Positions 1-10,985 are shown, numbered from the stretch's first letter. The stretch: DNA of 64,000 bases from Rhizobium sp. Root1334 (GCF_001426665.1 NZ_LMEY01000012.1:480952-544951), one strand, 5' to 3'. The notes: a model not told the origin generated them from the sequence alone. A program made the numbers and translations.

Positions 1-246
1 CCGGCAACGCTTGGCGCTCTCATCGCGACCGTCCAGAAAGTGGCGATAGCCGCAGAGGAAGCCTTCGAAGCGGACGGCGTGACGATCATGCAGTTCAACG
101 AAGCGCCGGCTGGACAATCGGTCTTCCACCTGCACTTCCATGTCATCCCCCGCCACGAGGGCGTGCCGTTGCGGCCGCATTCCGGCAAGATGGAAGATGG
201 GGCCGTGCTTGCGGCGAATGCCGAGAAAATCAGGGACGCCCTCTGA
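1..246 (+). CDS. HIT-family hydrolase, 3' part only
   Basis: The reading frame is open from the first base of the window to a TGA at 244-246, so the gene begins upstream and only about 81 C-terminal residues are seen. They carry HLHFHVIPR, the His-x-His-x-His histidine triad that defines HIT nucleotide hydrolases/transferases; the middle His is the nucleophile in the family. HIT proteins of this kind cleave AMP or GMP from nucleotide phosphoramidates or dinucleotides. The preceding stretch (QFNEAPAGQSVFHLH) is typical of the short bacterial Hint/HinT type. A GTG at 40 is internal to the domain and is not the start. The exact substrate cannot be told. Family assignment is secure. Confidence 0.9.
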   Translation, partial: PATLGALIATVQKVAIAAEEAFEADGVTIMQFNEAPAGQSVFHLHFHVIPRHEGVPLRPHSGKMEDGAVLAANAEKIRDAL

Positions 247-255
247 CGGCAGCGC

Positions 256-1185
256 TCAGACGGTCTGCGGCTCACTAATCTTGTGATAGGCGTTGCTTAA
301 CCTACGCATTGTCATACCTGACAGCGCGTAGGCCATCGCAAACACGCCGACGCCGCCGATCATATCGATCAGATGATGGCCGCCTTGCACGAGAATGGCC
401 ACCGCCATGAAAGCGTTAAGGCAGAAGATCACCGGCATTAAAATCAGATGACGCGGCACGAAACAGACGGACATGCATGCCATGACGGTATGAAATGATG
501 GAAAACCGATCAAACCAAGGACGTTCTTCGGAGAGAGATAATCTACCCCATCACGGCTCAAGGCCAGCAACGCATCACCATAGGCCGGAGTGACAGCGAT
601 TGGGAATGCCTCCAGCACCGACTGTGGCAGAACATGAAAGCTCTTGGCACCAAAATTGGGAAACAGCGCCCAGATCACGATCGCCAAAAGCGCACCGATG
701 ACCCCGGTCAACAAAAAGCGATGCAACGCCTGCGCCTGCCCCATGAAGCCCAAAACCAGGATAATGACCAAAAGCTGTGGCAGGGACGTGAAATAGACCT
801 GATACAGGAAAGTCCCGAACCAGGGGTAATGCGATATCCAGGTCAGCAATGACGGCCAGTGGTATCCCATTGCCGCATCGACCTGCATCAGAAAATCATC
901 GATGGGCGCGAAGGTATTGGGAAGGAACATATAATTGAAAACCGAGCCGATGATGGTGAACAGCACAAACAGTCCGGCTGCGACCAGAGCCAGTGCCAGG
1001 CGGCCTTCATTCCGAACGACGCGATAATATTGTCCCGCCGCAACCAGAAACAGTCCAATCCCAATCACGCTGACATAGCCAACAATATCGACGGGTATGT
1101 TCTTGAAATAGAGCAAGACGGCATCCAATGCAGCCAGCACCAAAATAATTCGGACGACGAACCATTCTCCCGGCAAAAAACGCAC
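256..1185 (-). CDS. PAP2-superfamily integral membrane phosphatase/transferase
   Basis: A 309-residue polytopic membrane protein with about six hydrophobic segments. It carries the two halves of a PAP2-type lipid phosphatase active site: PSFH at about residues 229-232 (the PSGH-like motif) and HHLID at about 270-274 (the HxxxD-like motif). This pattern fits the PAP2_3 branch, which includes inositol phosphorylceramide synthase-like enzymes, so a role in lipid head-group transfer or dephosphorylation at the inner membrane is likely; the substrate is not known. The start is a GTG at 1185 preceded by AGGGAG at good spacing. It stands alone, 81 bases downstream of the AzlCD pair on the same strand. 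Confidence 0.8.
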   Translation of the reverse strand: MRFLPGEWFVVRIILVLAALDAVLLYFKNIPVDIVGYVSVIGIGLFLVAAGQYYRVVRNEGRLALALVAAGLFVLFTIIGSVFNYMFLPNTFAPIDDFLMQVDAAMGYHWPSLLTWISHYPWFGTFLYQVYFTSLPQLLVIILVLGFMGQAQALHRFLLTGVIGALLAIVIWALFPNFGAKSFHVLPQSVLEAFPIAVTPAYGDALLALSRDGVDYLSPKNVLGLIGFPSFHTVMACMSVCFVPRHLILMPVIFCLNAFMAVAILVQGGHHLIDMIGGVGVFAMAYALSGMTMRRLSNAYHKISEPQTV

Positions 1186-1266
1186 CTGCTGCTCCCTGTG
1201 AAATCAGGCAACACATACGCCATGGGATTTAAGATTCGCCTAAGCCGATTGTCGTGAGAACCCTTA

Positions 1267-1611
1267 TCAGAACCCGAGCGCATAGAGCCCGATGGCCAGC
1301 ACAGCGATGGCCGTGGCGATGCCAACGGCCGGTTTTTGGCGGCCAATAAAGAAAGCAGTTACACCGGCAGCTATCGATCCAAGCCTGAGCCAGAGCGGCG
1401 AATGCTCGAGGACTCCGGTCGGATAGAGAATGAGTTTGGCGATGACGGCCGCCACCAAGGCCGTTGCGACCGCCCTCACCCAATTGAGGACTTCGGAATC
1501 GTCCCGTAGCCGGTTGCCGGCGAGAACGCCGAGCCAGCGCCAGAGGTCGGTCGCCAACCATCCGGCAATTGCGATAAACACATAGGGCCACCAGCCTTCA
1601 AACACTGCCAT
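1267..1611 (-). CDS. AzlD-domain membrane protein
   Basis: A 114-residue hydrophobic protein with four likely membrane spans, matching the AzlD family in length and in its position directly after AzlC. In characterised systems AzlC and AzlD together export branched-chain amino acids or analogues, with AzlD as the small subunit. Its start overlaps the end of the azlC-like gene by 14 bases, so the two are translationally coupled. The substrate cannot be read from the sequence. Confidence 0.85.
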   Translation of the reverse strand: MAVFEGWWPYVFIAIAGWLATDLWRWLGVLAGNRLRDDSEVLNWVRAVATALVAAVIAKLILYPTGVLEHSPLWLRLGSIAAGVTAFFIGRQKPAVGIATAIAVLAIGLYALGF

Positions 1612-2344
1612 GCCGGCCCTCCCCGCGCTTGCGCCATTGGCGCTCGGTCAGCCAAGCCAATGTTCCGCCACCAACGCCCGCCAGTAGGATATCGAACTCG
1701 GGCGCCAGCCAGTAGAAGAACGGCCCGGCCACAAGACCGCTGATCAAGGCCAAATAGATCACCGGATGACGGGCGGAACTCCAGATTGATGCCAAGAAAT
1801 AGACCGGCGTCAGGAAAAACAGGCAACCGGCGACAATCGGCGGAAACTCCGTGACGTACTGATAAACTGCGGCCACCAGAAGCATATTGGCTACAACAAG
1901 CGTGATGCCGAAGCCCGCGAAGAACGTAACCCGATGTTCGCGGGGCACTGTTCGCACGCGCTCCATCGCAAACACCCAGGCGGTGATCGCCACGAAATGC
2001 GACAGGAACAGCAGGAGCCAGGTGGGGGTTTTTCCAGTGCGGATTTCAGGAACAAGCGCCGCGACCATCGGCATCAGACGGATAGAGGACAACGTAACGG
2101 CGATAAAGGCGGCGAGCAGATTGGCGCCGCTCAGCATCGAACTGACGAGGATGACCTTGGCTGGCAGCGCCCAGACGGCACCGACCATGAACACGGTCTG
2201 CTCGACAGGAATACCGGCCTGGGCAGTAAACGCACAGAAGCCGACGAAGGACAGCATCAACATCAGTGCTGGCAGGCTGAAAATGCCCCGCATGCCAGCC
2301 AAGAACCATGTCCGCCCGGAGCCGATCGCCTGGCCGTCATCCAT
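1598..2344 (-). CDS. AzlC-family branched-chain amino acid export permease
   Basis: A 248-residue membrane protein (start ATG at 2344, MDDGQAIGSG) with several hydrophobic segments, of the AzlC family. It forms a two-gene unit with the AzlD-like gene that overlaps its 3' end. The frame stays open upstream to 2413, but that extension runs through the clpA terminator hairpin (2371-2406) and is not protein-like, so the internal ATG is chosen. AzlCD pairs act as inner-membrane exporters of branched-chain amino acids; specificity here is inferred only from the family. Confidence 0.85.
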   Translation of the reverse strand: MDDGQAIGSGRTWFLAGMRGIFSLPALMLMLSFVGFCAFTAQAGIPVEQTVFMVGAVWALPAKVILVSSMLSGANLLAAFIAVTLSSIRLMPMVAALVPEIRTGKTPTWLLLFLSHFVAITAWVFAMERVRTVPREHRVTFFAGFGITLVVANMLLVAAVYQYVTEFPPIVAGCLFFLTPVYFLASIWSSARHPVIYLALISGLVAGPFFYWLAPEFDILLAGVGGGTLAWLTERQWRKRGEGRHGSV

Positions 2345-2370
2345 CAAAACATCCGCCTGTTCGCCGCCAC

Positions 2371-2406
2371 AAAAAAACGGTGCCGGACGATCAGGTCCGG
2401 CACCGT
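2371..2406 (-). terminator. Rho-independent terminator of clpS-clpA
   Basis: Read on the minus strand, a perfect 12-base stem (ACGGTGCCGGAC paired with GTCCGGCACCGT) with a 6-base loop is followed by seven T residues. It lies 18 bases after the clpA stop codon. Confidence 0.93.
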
Positions 2407-2424
2407 ATCTCAATCTGGAATGCG

Positions 2425-4944
<2,520 letters not shown>

Positions 4945-4953
4945 GTCAGTTCC

Positions 4954-5307
4954 TCATTTCTTTTCCATGACGCATTGCAGCGGATGCTGATGCTCGCGGG
5001 CAAAATCCATCACCTGCGTCACTTTGGTTTCGGCAACTTCGTAGGTGAAAACACCACACTCACCCACGCCGTGATTGTGAACATGCAGCATGATCAGAGT
5101 TGCCGCTTCGCGATCCTTCTGAAAAAAACGCTCCAGAATGTGGATCACGAATTCCATCGGCGTATAGTCGTCGTTCAAAAGCAGGACACGATATAGGCTC
5201 GGCTTCTTGGTCTTCGGCTGTGTCCGGGTAATGACGGACGTGCCACGGCCGGCTTTGCCCCCATCCCCGTCGCTGTCTGTTTGCATCCGGACCGGCATGG
5301 CGATCAT
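4954..5307 (-). CDS. clpS: ClpS N-end rule adaptor
   Basis: A 117-residue ClpS. It binds N-degron substrates and delivers them to ClpA. The family core is clear: [20 protein letters not shown] and [17 protein letters not shown] line the N-degron pocket and the ClpA contact face. The first about 35 residues are a flexible Lys/Arg/Gly-rich extension, as usual for ClpS. It is the first gene of a clpS-clpA operon. The ATG at 5307 has AAGGGA about 10 bases upstream; a second in-frame ATG nine bases in is possible. Confidence 0.96.
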   Translation of the reverse strand: MIAMPVRMQTDSDGDGGKAGRGTSVITRTQPKTKKPSLYRVLLLNDDYTPMEFVIHILERFFQKDREAATLIMLHVHNHGVGECGVFTYEVAETKVTQVMDFAREHQHPLQCVMEKK

Positions 5308-5328
5308 TCTACTTCATTCCCTTGTCCA

Positions 5329-5357
5329 GCCGCAAATGCTTGGGAGGAATTTGCGGC
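5329..5357 (-). promoter_or_regulatory. Leader hairpin upstream of clpS
   Basis: A perfect 9-base inverted repeat (GCCGCAAAT / ATTTGCGGC on the minus strand) lies 22 bases before the clpS start. Its 11-base loop contains TCCTCCC, which resembles an anti-Shine-Dalgarno sequence and could pair with the AAGGGA ahead of clpS. A role in translation control is inference. Confidence 0.5.
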
Positions 5358-5495
5358 CTGTTCGTGACACATAATCTAGTGGTTCTTTTTCAGATTTTAA
5401 GGCTGTTCGTCTGCACTGCAATCACATTTGCGTCGTCAAGCACAAGATTGATCAACTTTCTTCAGGCCGCCTATCGCCAATCTGCCAGATAGACA

Positions 5496-5530
5496 ACAAA
5501 AAACCGGCTGCGGAGGGCGCAGCCGGTTGT
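5496..5530 (-). terminator. Rho-independent terminator of the phasin gene
   Basis: On the minus strand, AACCGGCTGCG pairs with CGCAGCCGGTT around a short loop, and the stem runs into a T tract. It lies just after the phasin stop codon. Confidence 0.92.
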
Positions 5531-5556
5531 TCATCATTTAAGGTATTGAATTTGAG

Positions 5557-5910
5557 TTAAGCGGCGACCGCAGTCTTGGCAGCTGCCGTTGCCTTGGCAA
5601 CCGGCGCTTCGTAGGGCTTGTAGGCGTCCTTGGCCAGATCAGCGTACATTTCACCGATCTTGGTGGCTTCGGCGACGTAGCCTTCATAAGCGGTCTTCAC
5701 GTAGCTCGTCTGCAGCTCGAAAGCGGCTTCGACGCTCTTGACGGTGCTGATCTTCTCGATGTGGGAAACGCTGTCTTCAAAGGCCTTCTTGGAGTAGTCG
5801 GCAGCCTCGGTGGCAATCGCCTGAAAAGCCTTCGTCAGCGACGCATAGCTCTTCAACAACGTATCCAAGTTCTCTTTGCTTTTCTTATTTGCATCTTCGA
5901 AATTGAACAT
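5557..5910 (-). CDS. Phasin family protein
   Basis: A 117-residue helical, Ala/Lys/Glu-rich protein starting MFNFEDANKK. Composition, length and the pattern LLKSYASLTKAFQAIATE fit the phasin (Phasin_2) family, small amphipathic proteins that coat polyhydroxyalkanoate granules. The ATG at 5910 is chosen because AAGGAG sits 8 bases before it; the frame stays open 16 codons further, but that part spans the promoter. It is a single-gene unit with a strong promoter at 5946-5974 and a terminator at 5496-5530. Some phasins act in stress response or surface functions instead, so a granule role is probable, not shown. Confidence 0.88.
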   Translation of the reverse strand: MFNFEDANKKSKENLDTLLKSYASLTKAFQAIATEAADYSKKAFEDSVSHIEKISTVKSVEAAFELQTSYVKTAYEGYVAEATKIGEMYADLAKDAYKPYEAPVAKATAAAKTAVAA

Positions 5911-5945
5911 CAGGCTGCTCCTTTTGTGACGCTCGCAATGGCAAT

Positions 5946-5974
5946 ATTTTATGTGCACTGCACAATAAAGTCAA
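5946..5974 (-). promoter_or_regulatory. Sigma-70-type promoter of the phasin gene with palindromic operator
   Basis: On the minus strand: -35 TTGACT (5974-5969), a 17-base spacer, -10 TAAAAT (5951-5946). The spacer contains the palindrome TGTGCAGTGCACA (5952-5964), placed where a bound repressor would block RNA polymerase. Its TGC/GCA core fits the TGC-rich sites reported for the PHA regulator PhaR/AniA, which is the inferred binder. Confidence 0.8.
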
Positions 5975-6089
5975 TGTATGCGTGCGCCGCAATAAAATCC
6001 TTTCATTGCAACAGCTTGATGAAAAATCGCGAAATATCGCGAAATCACGCCAATTCTTCGCAAAAAATAATCAAAAAGTATGATTTTAA

Positions 6090-6121
6090 CAAAAAACCCG
6101 GCCTGAGGGTCAGGACCGGGT
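6090..6121 (-). terminator. Rho-independent terminator after the DUF3126 gene
   Basis: On the minus strand, ACCCGGTCCTGA pairs imperfectly with TCAGGCCGGGT and is followed by six T residues. It lies about 30 bases beyond the DUF3126 stop. Confidence 0.88.
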
Positions 6122-6149
6122 CGAGTTCAATTGCAACGATAGAGTGCAA

Positions 6150-6353
6150 TCAGAGATCGATATCGAGGATCGCCATCGAGAAGTTGTAGGACAGTTCGCC
6201 GTCTTCCTCGTCCCGGAAGATCACGCCCAGAAATTCGTCACCCAGATAAACCTCGGCGGATTCGTCCTTCTTCGGACGCGGCTTGATGACCATGCCTTCA
6301 TTGAAGGTACGCTTGAAATAGGCTTCGAGTTTTTTGACTTCTTCGGGCTTCAA
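6150..6353 (-). CDS. DUF3126 family small protein
   Basis: A 67-residue acidic protein ending FSMAILDIDL. It matches the small alphaproteobacterial DUF3126 family in length and in its start (xKPEEVKKLEAYFKRTF). No function is known to me. The start is a TTG at 6353, the only reasonable initiator next to the conserved first residues, with GGAG about 9 bases upstream; the open frame further upstream has no coding character and overlaps cysE. It follows cysE on the same strand after a 97-base gap, an arrangement that suggests co-transcription with the terminator at 6090-6121. Confidence 0.85.
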   Translation of the reverse strand: MKPEEVKKLEAYFKRTFNEGMVIKPRPKKDESAEVYLGDEFLGVIFRDEEDGELSYNFSMAILDIDL

Positions 6354-6450
6354 GTCACTTCTCCATGACGGTTTTGATTTGCGCCGCTTCTGGCACAGAG
6401 ATTCAATCGGTGTAAACCCCTGGCTGGCAGCCAAGCGGCAAATCGCCGGT

Positions 6451-7278
6451 TCAAATCTCGAAGGAAACCAGCAACTGATCCATTGAACGGGACGGTTCCG
6501 AGCAACCGGCTTCACCGACGACACGCGCCGGAACGCCGGCAACCGTGGTCTTGGAGGGAACCTCCTTGAGCACGACGGAACCCGCGGCAACCCTGGAGCA
6601 ATTGCCGATGTGGATATTGCCGAGAATTTTTGCGCCAGCGCCGATCAGCACGCCATTGCCGATCTTTGGATGGCGGTCGCTGCCCTCTTTGCCGGTACCG
6701 CCGAGCGTCACACCGTGTAGAATGGAGACGTTGTCGCCGATAACGGCAGTTTCGCCGACCACAAGCCCGGTGGCGTGATCAAGGAAGATGCCCTTGCCAA
6801 TCCGCGCCGCAGGGTTGATGTCGGTTTGGAAGACGGACGAAGAACGGCTCTGGAGATAGAGCGCGAAATCCCGGCGCCCACGATTCATCAGCCAATGGGC
6901 CAGACGGTGGGTCTGGATGGCATGGAAGCCCTTGAAATAGAGGATGGCTTCCAGAAACCGCGTGCAGGCCGGATCCCGATCATAAACGGCCTGGATATCG
7001 ACCCGCAGGATGGTGCCCCATTCCGGCCAGTCCTCAAGCATCTCGGAAAACGTCTGGCGCAGGAGATTGGCTTGCAGATCGGGATGGTCGAGCCGCTCGC
7101 AGATCCGGTAGATGACACTGTCTTCCAGCGAACGCTGGTTAATGATGGTGGAATAGAGAAAAGCCGCAAGCAGCGGATCCTGCTGGGCAGCAAGCCGCGC
7201 CTCTTCCTGCAGACTATCCCAGATCGGGTCCATGATCTTCACGGTTTCGGTCGGGCGTATGTCAGTCCTGGCGACCAT
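6451..7278 (-). CDS. cysE: Serine O-acetyltransferase
   Basis: CysE transfers acetyl from acetyl-CoA to L-serine, the first committed step of cysteine synthesis. The 275-residue product has the helical N-terminal SATase domain (about 20-130) and a left-handed beta-helix of hexapeptide repeats (about 155-245). The two family active-site histidines are visible in DHATG (H168) and HGVTLGG (H188). The ATG at 7278 has AAGGAG at 7 bases; a GTG two codons earlier (7284) is an alternative with closer spacing. It is unlinked here to the sulfite reductase genes at 27-31 kb, though both serve cysteine supply. Confidence 0.95.
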   Translation of the reverse strand: MVARTDIRPTETVKIMDPIWDSLQEEARLAAQQDPLLAAFLYSTIINQRSLEDSVIYRICERLDHPDLQANLLRQTFSEMLEDWPEWGTILRVDIQAVYDRDPACTRFLEAILYFKGFHAIQTHRLAHWLMNRGRRDFALYLQSRSSSVFQTDINPAARIGKGIFLDHATGLVVGETAVIGDNVSILHGVTLGGTGKEGSDRHPKIGNGVLIGAGAKILGNIHIGNCSRVAAGSVVLKEVPSKTTVAGVPARVVGEAGCSEPSRSMDQLLVSFEI

Positions 7279-7380
7279 CGCCACTCTCCTTCGTAGTCCG
7301 TCTGTCCATCAGGTATAGGCCAAATCGCATTGGATATAAATGGCCGCGCGTAAATAGACGCTCAAAACGCTGGGCGGGCG

Positions 7381-8166
7381 TTACGCTTGCCCGACCTTTG
7401 CCCAAAACTCAAGCGCGGCCTTCTTGAAGACCCTGTCGCCCACGGCAAGCATATGATCGCGGCCCGGAATATCCAGCGCAATGGCATCGGGAATGAGAGC
7501 GGCCAGCTCCTGCGGCGAGCCGGCAATGTCATCCTTGGTCCCGACGGCGATCAGAACCGGCACATCGATGCGCCCCATATCCTCGACGGAGAGCAGGTCG
7601 CGCGATGTCGAAATACAGGCGGCGAGCGCCTTGCGATCGCTTTTCGTCTGGTCGGCAAAGGCGCGAAACATCCGGCCACGTTCATGGGTGACCACATCGA
7701 GAGAAGACGCATTCAGCGCATCGGCGATCGGATCCCAATCACCGACGCCGGTCACCATGCCGATACCCAAACCACCGAGAACAAGGGACCGCACGCGGTT
7801 CGGATGCGCCAGCGTCAGGAACGTCGAGATGCGGGCGCCCATCGAATAGCCCATCACATGGGCCTCGGCGATGCCGAGATGATCGAGCAGCGCCACGGCA
7901 TCGCCCGCCATCGCTGGCGGGTGGTAGACCGCCGGATCGTGCGGCTTGTCGCTGGCACCATGGCCACGATTGTCGAGCGCGATGACCCGGTATCCGGCAT
8001 CGCCCAGCGTCTTCAGCCAACCCGGATAGACCCAGTTCACATTGGCGCCGGAGGCAAATCCATGGATCAGCAAGATCGGATCGCCGGATGGATCGCCCTC
8101 ATCGAAATAGGCGATAGACAGACCATCATGGGTGAAGGTCGAAAAGGCGGGCGGGTTCAGATCCAT
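7381..8166 (-). CDS. Alpha/beta-fold hydrolase
   Basis: A 261-residue soluble alpha/beta hydrolase. The nucleophile elbow is GYSMG (Ser108), the oxyanion region LLIHGFASG (about 32-40), the acid is probably in GTKDD, and the catalytic His lies in GRDHML near the C-terminus. The order and spacing are complete, so the enzyme should be active. The closest general types are small esterases or haloalkane dehalogenase-like proteins; the substrate cannot be told. The ATG at 8166 is chosen with AGGA 8 bases upstream; the frame extends 20 codons further without coding character. It is divergent from the zinc-finger gene at 8331. Confidence 0.85.
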   Translation of the reverse strand: MDLNPPAFSTFTHDGLSIAYFDEGDPSGDPILLIHGFASGANVNWVYPGWLKTLGDAGYRVIALDNRGHGASDKPHDPAVYHPPAMAGDAVALLDHLGIAEAHVMGYSMGARISTFLTLAHPNRVRSLVLGGLGIGMVTGVGDWDPIADALNASSLDVVTHERGRMFRAFADQTKSDRKALAACISTSRDLLSVEDMGRIDVPVLIAVGTKDDIAGSPQELAALIPDAIALDIPGRDHMLAVGDRVFKKAALEFWAKVGQA

Positions 8167-8330
8167 GGCATGCGTCCTGTTTTGAGCGAACCTATGACAG
8201 CGGCAGCGCCGGGAAAACCCCGGCACACCAAAAAACCCGCAGGCGCGGCATCTTTGCCGCTACACTTTTGACGCAAAGCTTTCTATGGTGCGGCCAAATT
8301 CGACTATTCTTCTATACGACGGAGCATGAC

Positions 8331-8576
8331 ATGGCCGGGCACGGTATTCCCCACTTTCAAAACGATGGCGGCCACGCGGTCATCGAGATCGGCGTCAAGG
8401 AATTCATGTGCACGGGTGCGTCTGTGCCCTTCGATCATCCGCACATCTATATCGACATGGGCGACGACAACGAAAAAGTCTGCTCCTACTGCTCGACGCT
8501 GTATCGCTACAACGCCAAGCTCCATGCGGACCAGACGGTCCCGGACGGCTGCACGTTCAATGCAAAGGCGGCCTGA
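8331..8576 (+). CDS. Zinc-finger (CHCC) protein, NDUFS6-like
   Basis: An 81-residue protein of the zf-CHCC family, the bacterial relative of the complex I accessory subunit NDUFS6. Zinc ligands are visible as FMCTG, then a His in DHPHIYIDMG, then VCSYC; the second half (LYRYNAKL) is typical. In alphaproteobacteria such proteins are linked to NADH:ubiquinone oxidoreductase, although the gene is not in the nuo cluster here. The ATG at 8331 follows GGAG at about 6 bases. The FAD monooxygenase gene begins 18 bases downstream, so the two may share a transcript. Confidence 0.88.
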   Translation: MAGHGIPHFQNDGGHAVIEIGVKEFMCTGASVPFDHPHIYIDMGDDNEKVCSYCSTLYRYNAKLHADQTVPDGCTFNAKAA

Positions 8577-8594
8577 GCGGCAAACGCTCCCCGC

Positions 8595-9755
8595 ATGAAC
8601 AGCCACCAGCCCGTCGTGATTGCCGGCGCCGGCATAGCCGGTCTGACGGCTGCCCTCAGTCTTGCCCACAGGGGCATTGCCTCTGAGATCTTCGAACGGA
8701 CGGCCGTCCTCAGCGAGGCGGGCGCCGGGCTGCAGCTATCTCCCAATGCAACGCGAATCCTGACGAAGCTCGGGCTTCTTCCGCAAATGGAAAAGGTGTG
8801 GAGCGAACCGCAGGCAATCACCCTCGTCAGCGGTGTATCGCTGCGGACGATCGCTTCCGTCCCATCCGGCCAGTTCGCGCGCAATCGCTGGAAATCGCCT
8901 TATGGCGTTCTACACAGGGCCGACCTGCAGCAGGCGTTGCTTGACGCGGTAACGGCTAATCCCCTGTGCACCCTTCATCTCGGCACGGCAATCGACGATA
9001 CCGCGCAACACGGAATCGCACGGATGACAGGCATCCAACCGCGCCTTGTGGTTGGAGCAGATGGCGTCTGGTCAAAAGTCAGGAAAACCTTAGAAGGAAC
9101 TGGAAAGGCAGTCTTTTCCGGAAATGTCGCCTGGCGTTTTACGCTCGGTGAGGCCGAGGCGCCGGCATTTTTCGACGCGACCAAAGTCACCGCATTTCTC
9201 GGCATCGGCTCGCATCTTGTCGTTTATCCCTTGCAGCGCGCGCGCAGTTTCAACGTGGTGGCGATTACCAGCGGCACCAATCCCGGAGAAACATGGGACA
9301 GCACCCTGCCCCCAGAAACAAGCCGGCAGCGGTTGCTGGGAGCCTTTTCCGGCTGGCACCCTCAGATTGCCGATTTGTTGCGGCACGCGGTCGAGCCGGT
9401 CATCTGGCCACTCTACGAAGTGACTGCCGGTGCCTGGTATCGCGGCGACGAGGTTGCCCTGATCGGTGACGCAGCCCATGCGATGATGCCGTTTGCCGCG
9501 CAGGGCGCCGCGATGGCGATCGAGGATGCCTTCGAGCTTGCATCATTCGTGGCCGGCGGAAAGCCACTTGCCGCCTTTGCCGACCACCGCAAAAGCCGCG
9601 TGGCACGTGTCCGCTCCCGCGGCGCCTTCAACCGTTTTGCCTATCACGCCCGCGGCCCCATACGGCTCGGGCGTGATCTTGTCCTGTCGTTGCGGCGGCC
9701 GGAAAGTCTGGCCGCCGATTTCGACTGGCTCTATGGATACGAGCCAAAAGACTGA
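8595..9755 (+). CDS. FAD-dependent monooxygenase, salicylate hydroxylase-like
   Basis: A 386-residue group A flavoprotein monooxygenase. It has the N-terminal dinucleotide fold GAGIAG (10-15), the DG motif VVGADGVWSKVR near residue 155, and the GD motif VALIGDAAHAMMPFAAQG near 290. These three bind FAD and NAD(P)H in hydroxylases such as salicylate 1-monooxygenase. The aromatic substrate is not known and no ring-cleavage genes are nearby. It lies 18 bases after the zinc-finger gene and ends 3 bases before the convergent metC-like gene. Confidence 0.88.
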   Translation: MNSHQPVVIAGAGIAGLTAALSLAHRGIASEIFERTAVLSEAGAGLQLSPNATRILTKLGLLPQMEKVWSEPQAITLVSGVSLRTIASVPSGQFARNRWKSPYGVLHRADLQQALLDAVTANPLCTLHLGTAIDDTAQHGIARMTGIQPRLVVGADGVWSKVRKTLEGTGKAVFSGNVAWRFTLGEAEAPAFFDATKVTAFLGIGSHLVVYPLQRARSFNVVAITSGTNPGETWDSTLPPETSRQRLLGAFSGWHPQIADLLRHAVEPVIWPLYEVTAGAWYRGDEVALIGDAAHAMMPFAAQGAAMAIEDAFELASFVAGGKPLAAFADHRKSRVARVRSRGAFNRFAYHARGPIRLGRDLVLSLRRPESLAADFDWLYGYEPKD

Positions 9756-9758
9756 CGA

Positions 9759-10985
9759 TCAGACGGCCTTTGCCGCCGCAAATCCCGCTTCGATGTCTTT
9801 GCGCAGGTCAACAACATCCTCAAGCCCGATCTGCAGCCGGATGACCGGGCCTTCGCTTGGCGCCTTGCAGACCTTGCGGTCGGACAGGCCGACGTGAACA
9901 GCAAGGCTTTCAAAACCACCCCAGGACCAGCCGAGCCCAAAAAGCGACAGCGCATCGAGGAAGGCATGGGCCTTTGGTTTGAATTGTTCCGGGCTACCGG
10001 CCTTGAGAACGAAGGAGAAGATGCCGCTGGAGCCGGTAAAATCCCGCTTCCACAGGTCATGGCCAGGAAAGCTCGGCAAGGCCGGATGCAGGACGCGCGC
10101 CACGTCGTCACGCTCTTCCAGCCAGCGGGCGATGTTGAGCGTGCTTTCCTGGTGGCGCTCAAGACGGATGCCCATCGTGCGCAGCCCGCGCAGGATCTGG
10201 TAGCTGTCATCGGGTGCGCCGCAAATGCCAAGAGCGCCGTGCGCCTCCAGCAATTGCTCCCAATGTGCGGCATTGGCAGACACCGTTCCCATCAGGATAT
10301 CGGAATGACCGGACGGATACTTCGTCGCGGCATGGATCGATATGTCGACACCATGATCGAGCGGCTTGAAATAAAGCGGCGTCGCCCAGGTGTTATCCAT
10401 CGTCACCACGCAGCCATGGCGATGGGCGACAGCTGAAATCGCGCGAATATCCTGCATCTCAAAAGTGTTGGAACCCGGTGCTTCTGTGTGAACCAGCTTG
10501 GTGTTGGGCTTGATCAGGCTTTCGATGGCAGCGCCAACCATCGGATCGTAATACTCGACGGCGACGCCAAGCCTTTTCAGCATCGTGTCGCAGAAATGCC
10601 GGGTCGGGAAATAGACCGAATCGACGATCAACGCATGATCACCGGCCGACAGAAAAGCCAGGAAAGGTATGGTGACGGCAGCCAGGCCAGACGGCACAAG
10701 GATCGTGCCCGCCGAACCTTCCAGAGCGTCGATCGCTTCGCACAACGCATCCGTCGTCGGCGTTCCACGCGTGCCATAGGTGTATTTCTGCGACTTGGTT
10801 TCCATGGCTTTTGCGTTTGGAAACAAGACAGTAGAGGCGTGCACCACGGGTGGATTGACGAAACCATGAAAGTCGGATGGCGAATTGCCGATATGCGACA
10901 GCCGGGTGTTCACGCCGGCGCCGGCGAGAAGATCATTCTTTTCTTTCATGGGAAGGTCCGCTTGTGAAATTTCATGTCCGGACAC
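9759..10985 (-). CDS. metC: Cystathionine beta-lyase-type PLP enzyme
   Basis: A Cys/Met-metabolism PLP enzyme of 408 residues. The PLP lysine is K222 in AATKYPSGHSD; the cofactor-binding region TMDNTWATP and the start VNTRLSHIGNSPSD match alphaproteobacterial MetC, which splits cystathionine into homocysteine, pyruvate and ammonia. Cystathionine gamma-lyase or a related activity cannot be excluded by sequence alone. The GTG at 10985 is preferred because GGGAGG sits 7 bases upstream; an ATG at 10949 has no ribosome site. The leader at 10988-11024 can fold in two exclusive ways, one of which hides that ribosome site. Confidence 0.88.
   Translation of the reverse strand: MSGHEISQADLPMKEKNDLLAGAGVNTRLSHIGNSPSDFHGFVNPPVVHASTVLFPNAKAMETKSQKYTYGTRGTPTTDALCEAIDALEGSAGTILVPSGLAAVTIPFLAFLSAGDHALIVDSVYFPTRHFCDTMLKRLGVAVEYYDPMVGAAIESLIKPNTKLVHTEAPGSNTFEMQDIRAISAVAHRHGCVVTMDNTWATPLYFKPLDHGVDISIHAATKYPSGHSDILMGTVSANAAHWEQLLEAHGALGICGAPDDSYQILRGLRTMGIRLERHQESTLNIARWLEERDDVARVLHPALPSFPGHDLWKRDFTGSSGIFSFVLKAGSPEQFKPKAHAFLDALSLFGLGWSWGGFESLAVHVGLSDRKVCKAPSEGPVIRLQIGLEDVVDLRKDIEAGFAAAKAV

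Noticed and set aside
6425..6465. A tRNA-like T-loop (GGTTCAAATC) on the plus strand near the end of cysE
   Set aside because: The flanking bases do not form a T-stem (GCCGG against CTCGA), there is no acceptor or anticodon arm, and the sequence is the cysE stop region read in reverse.
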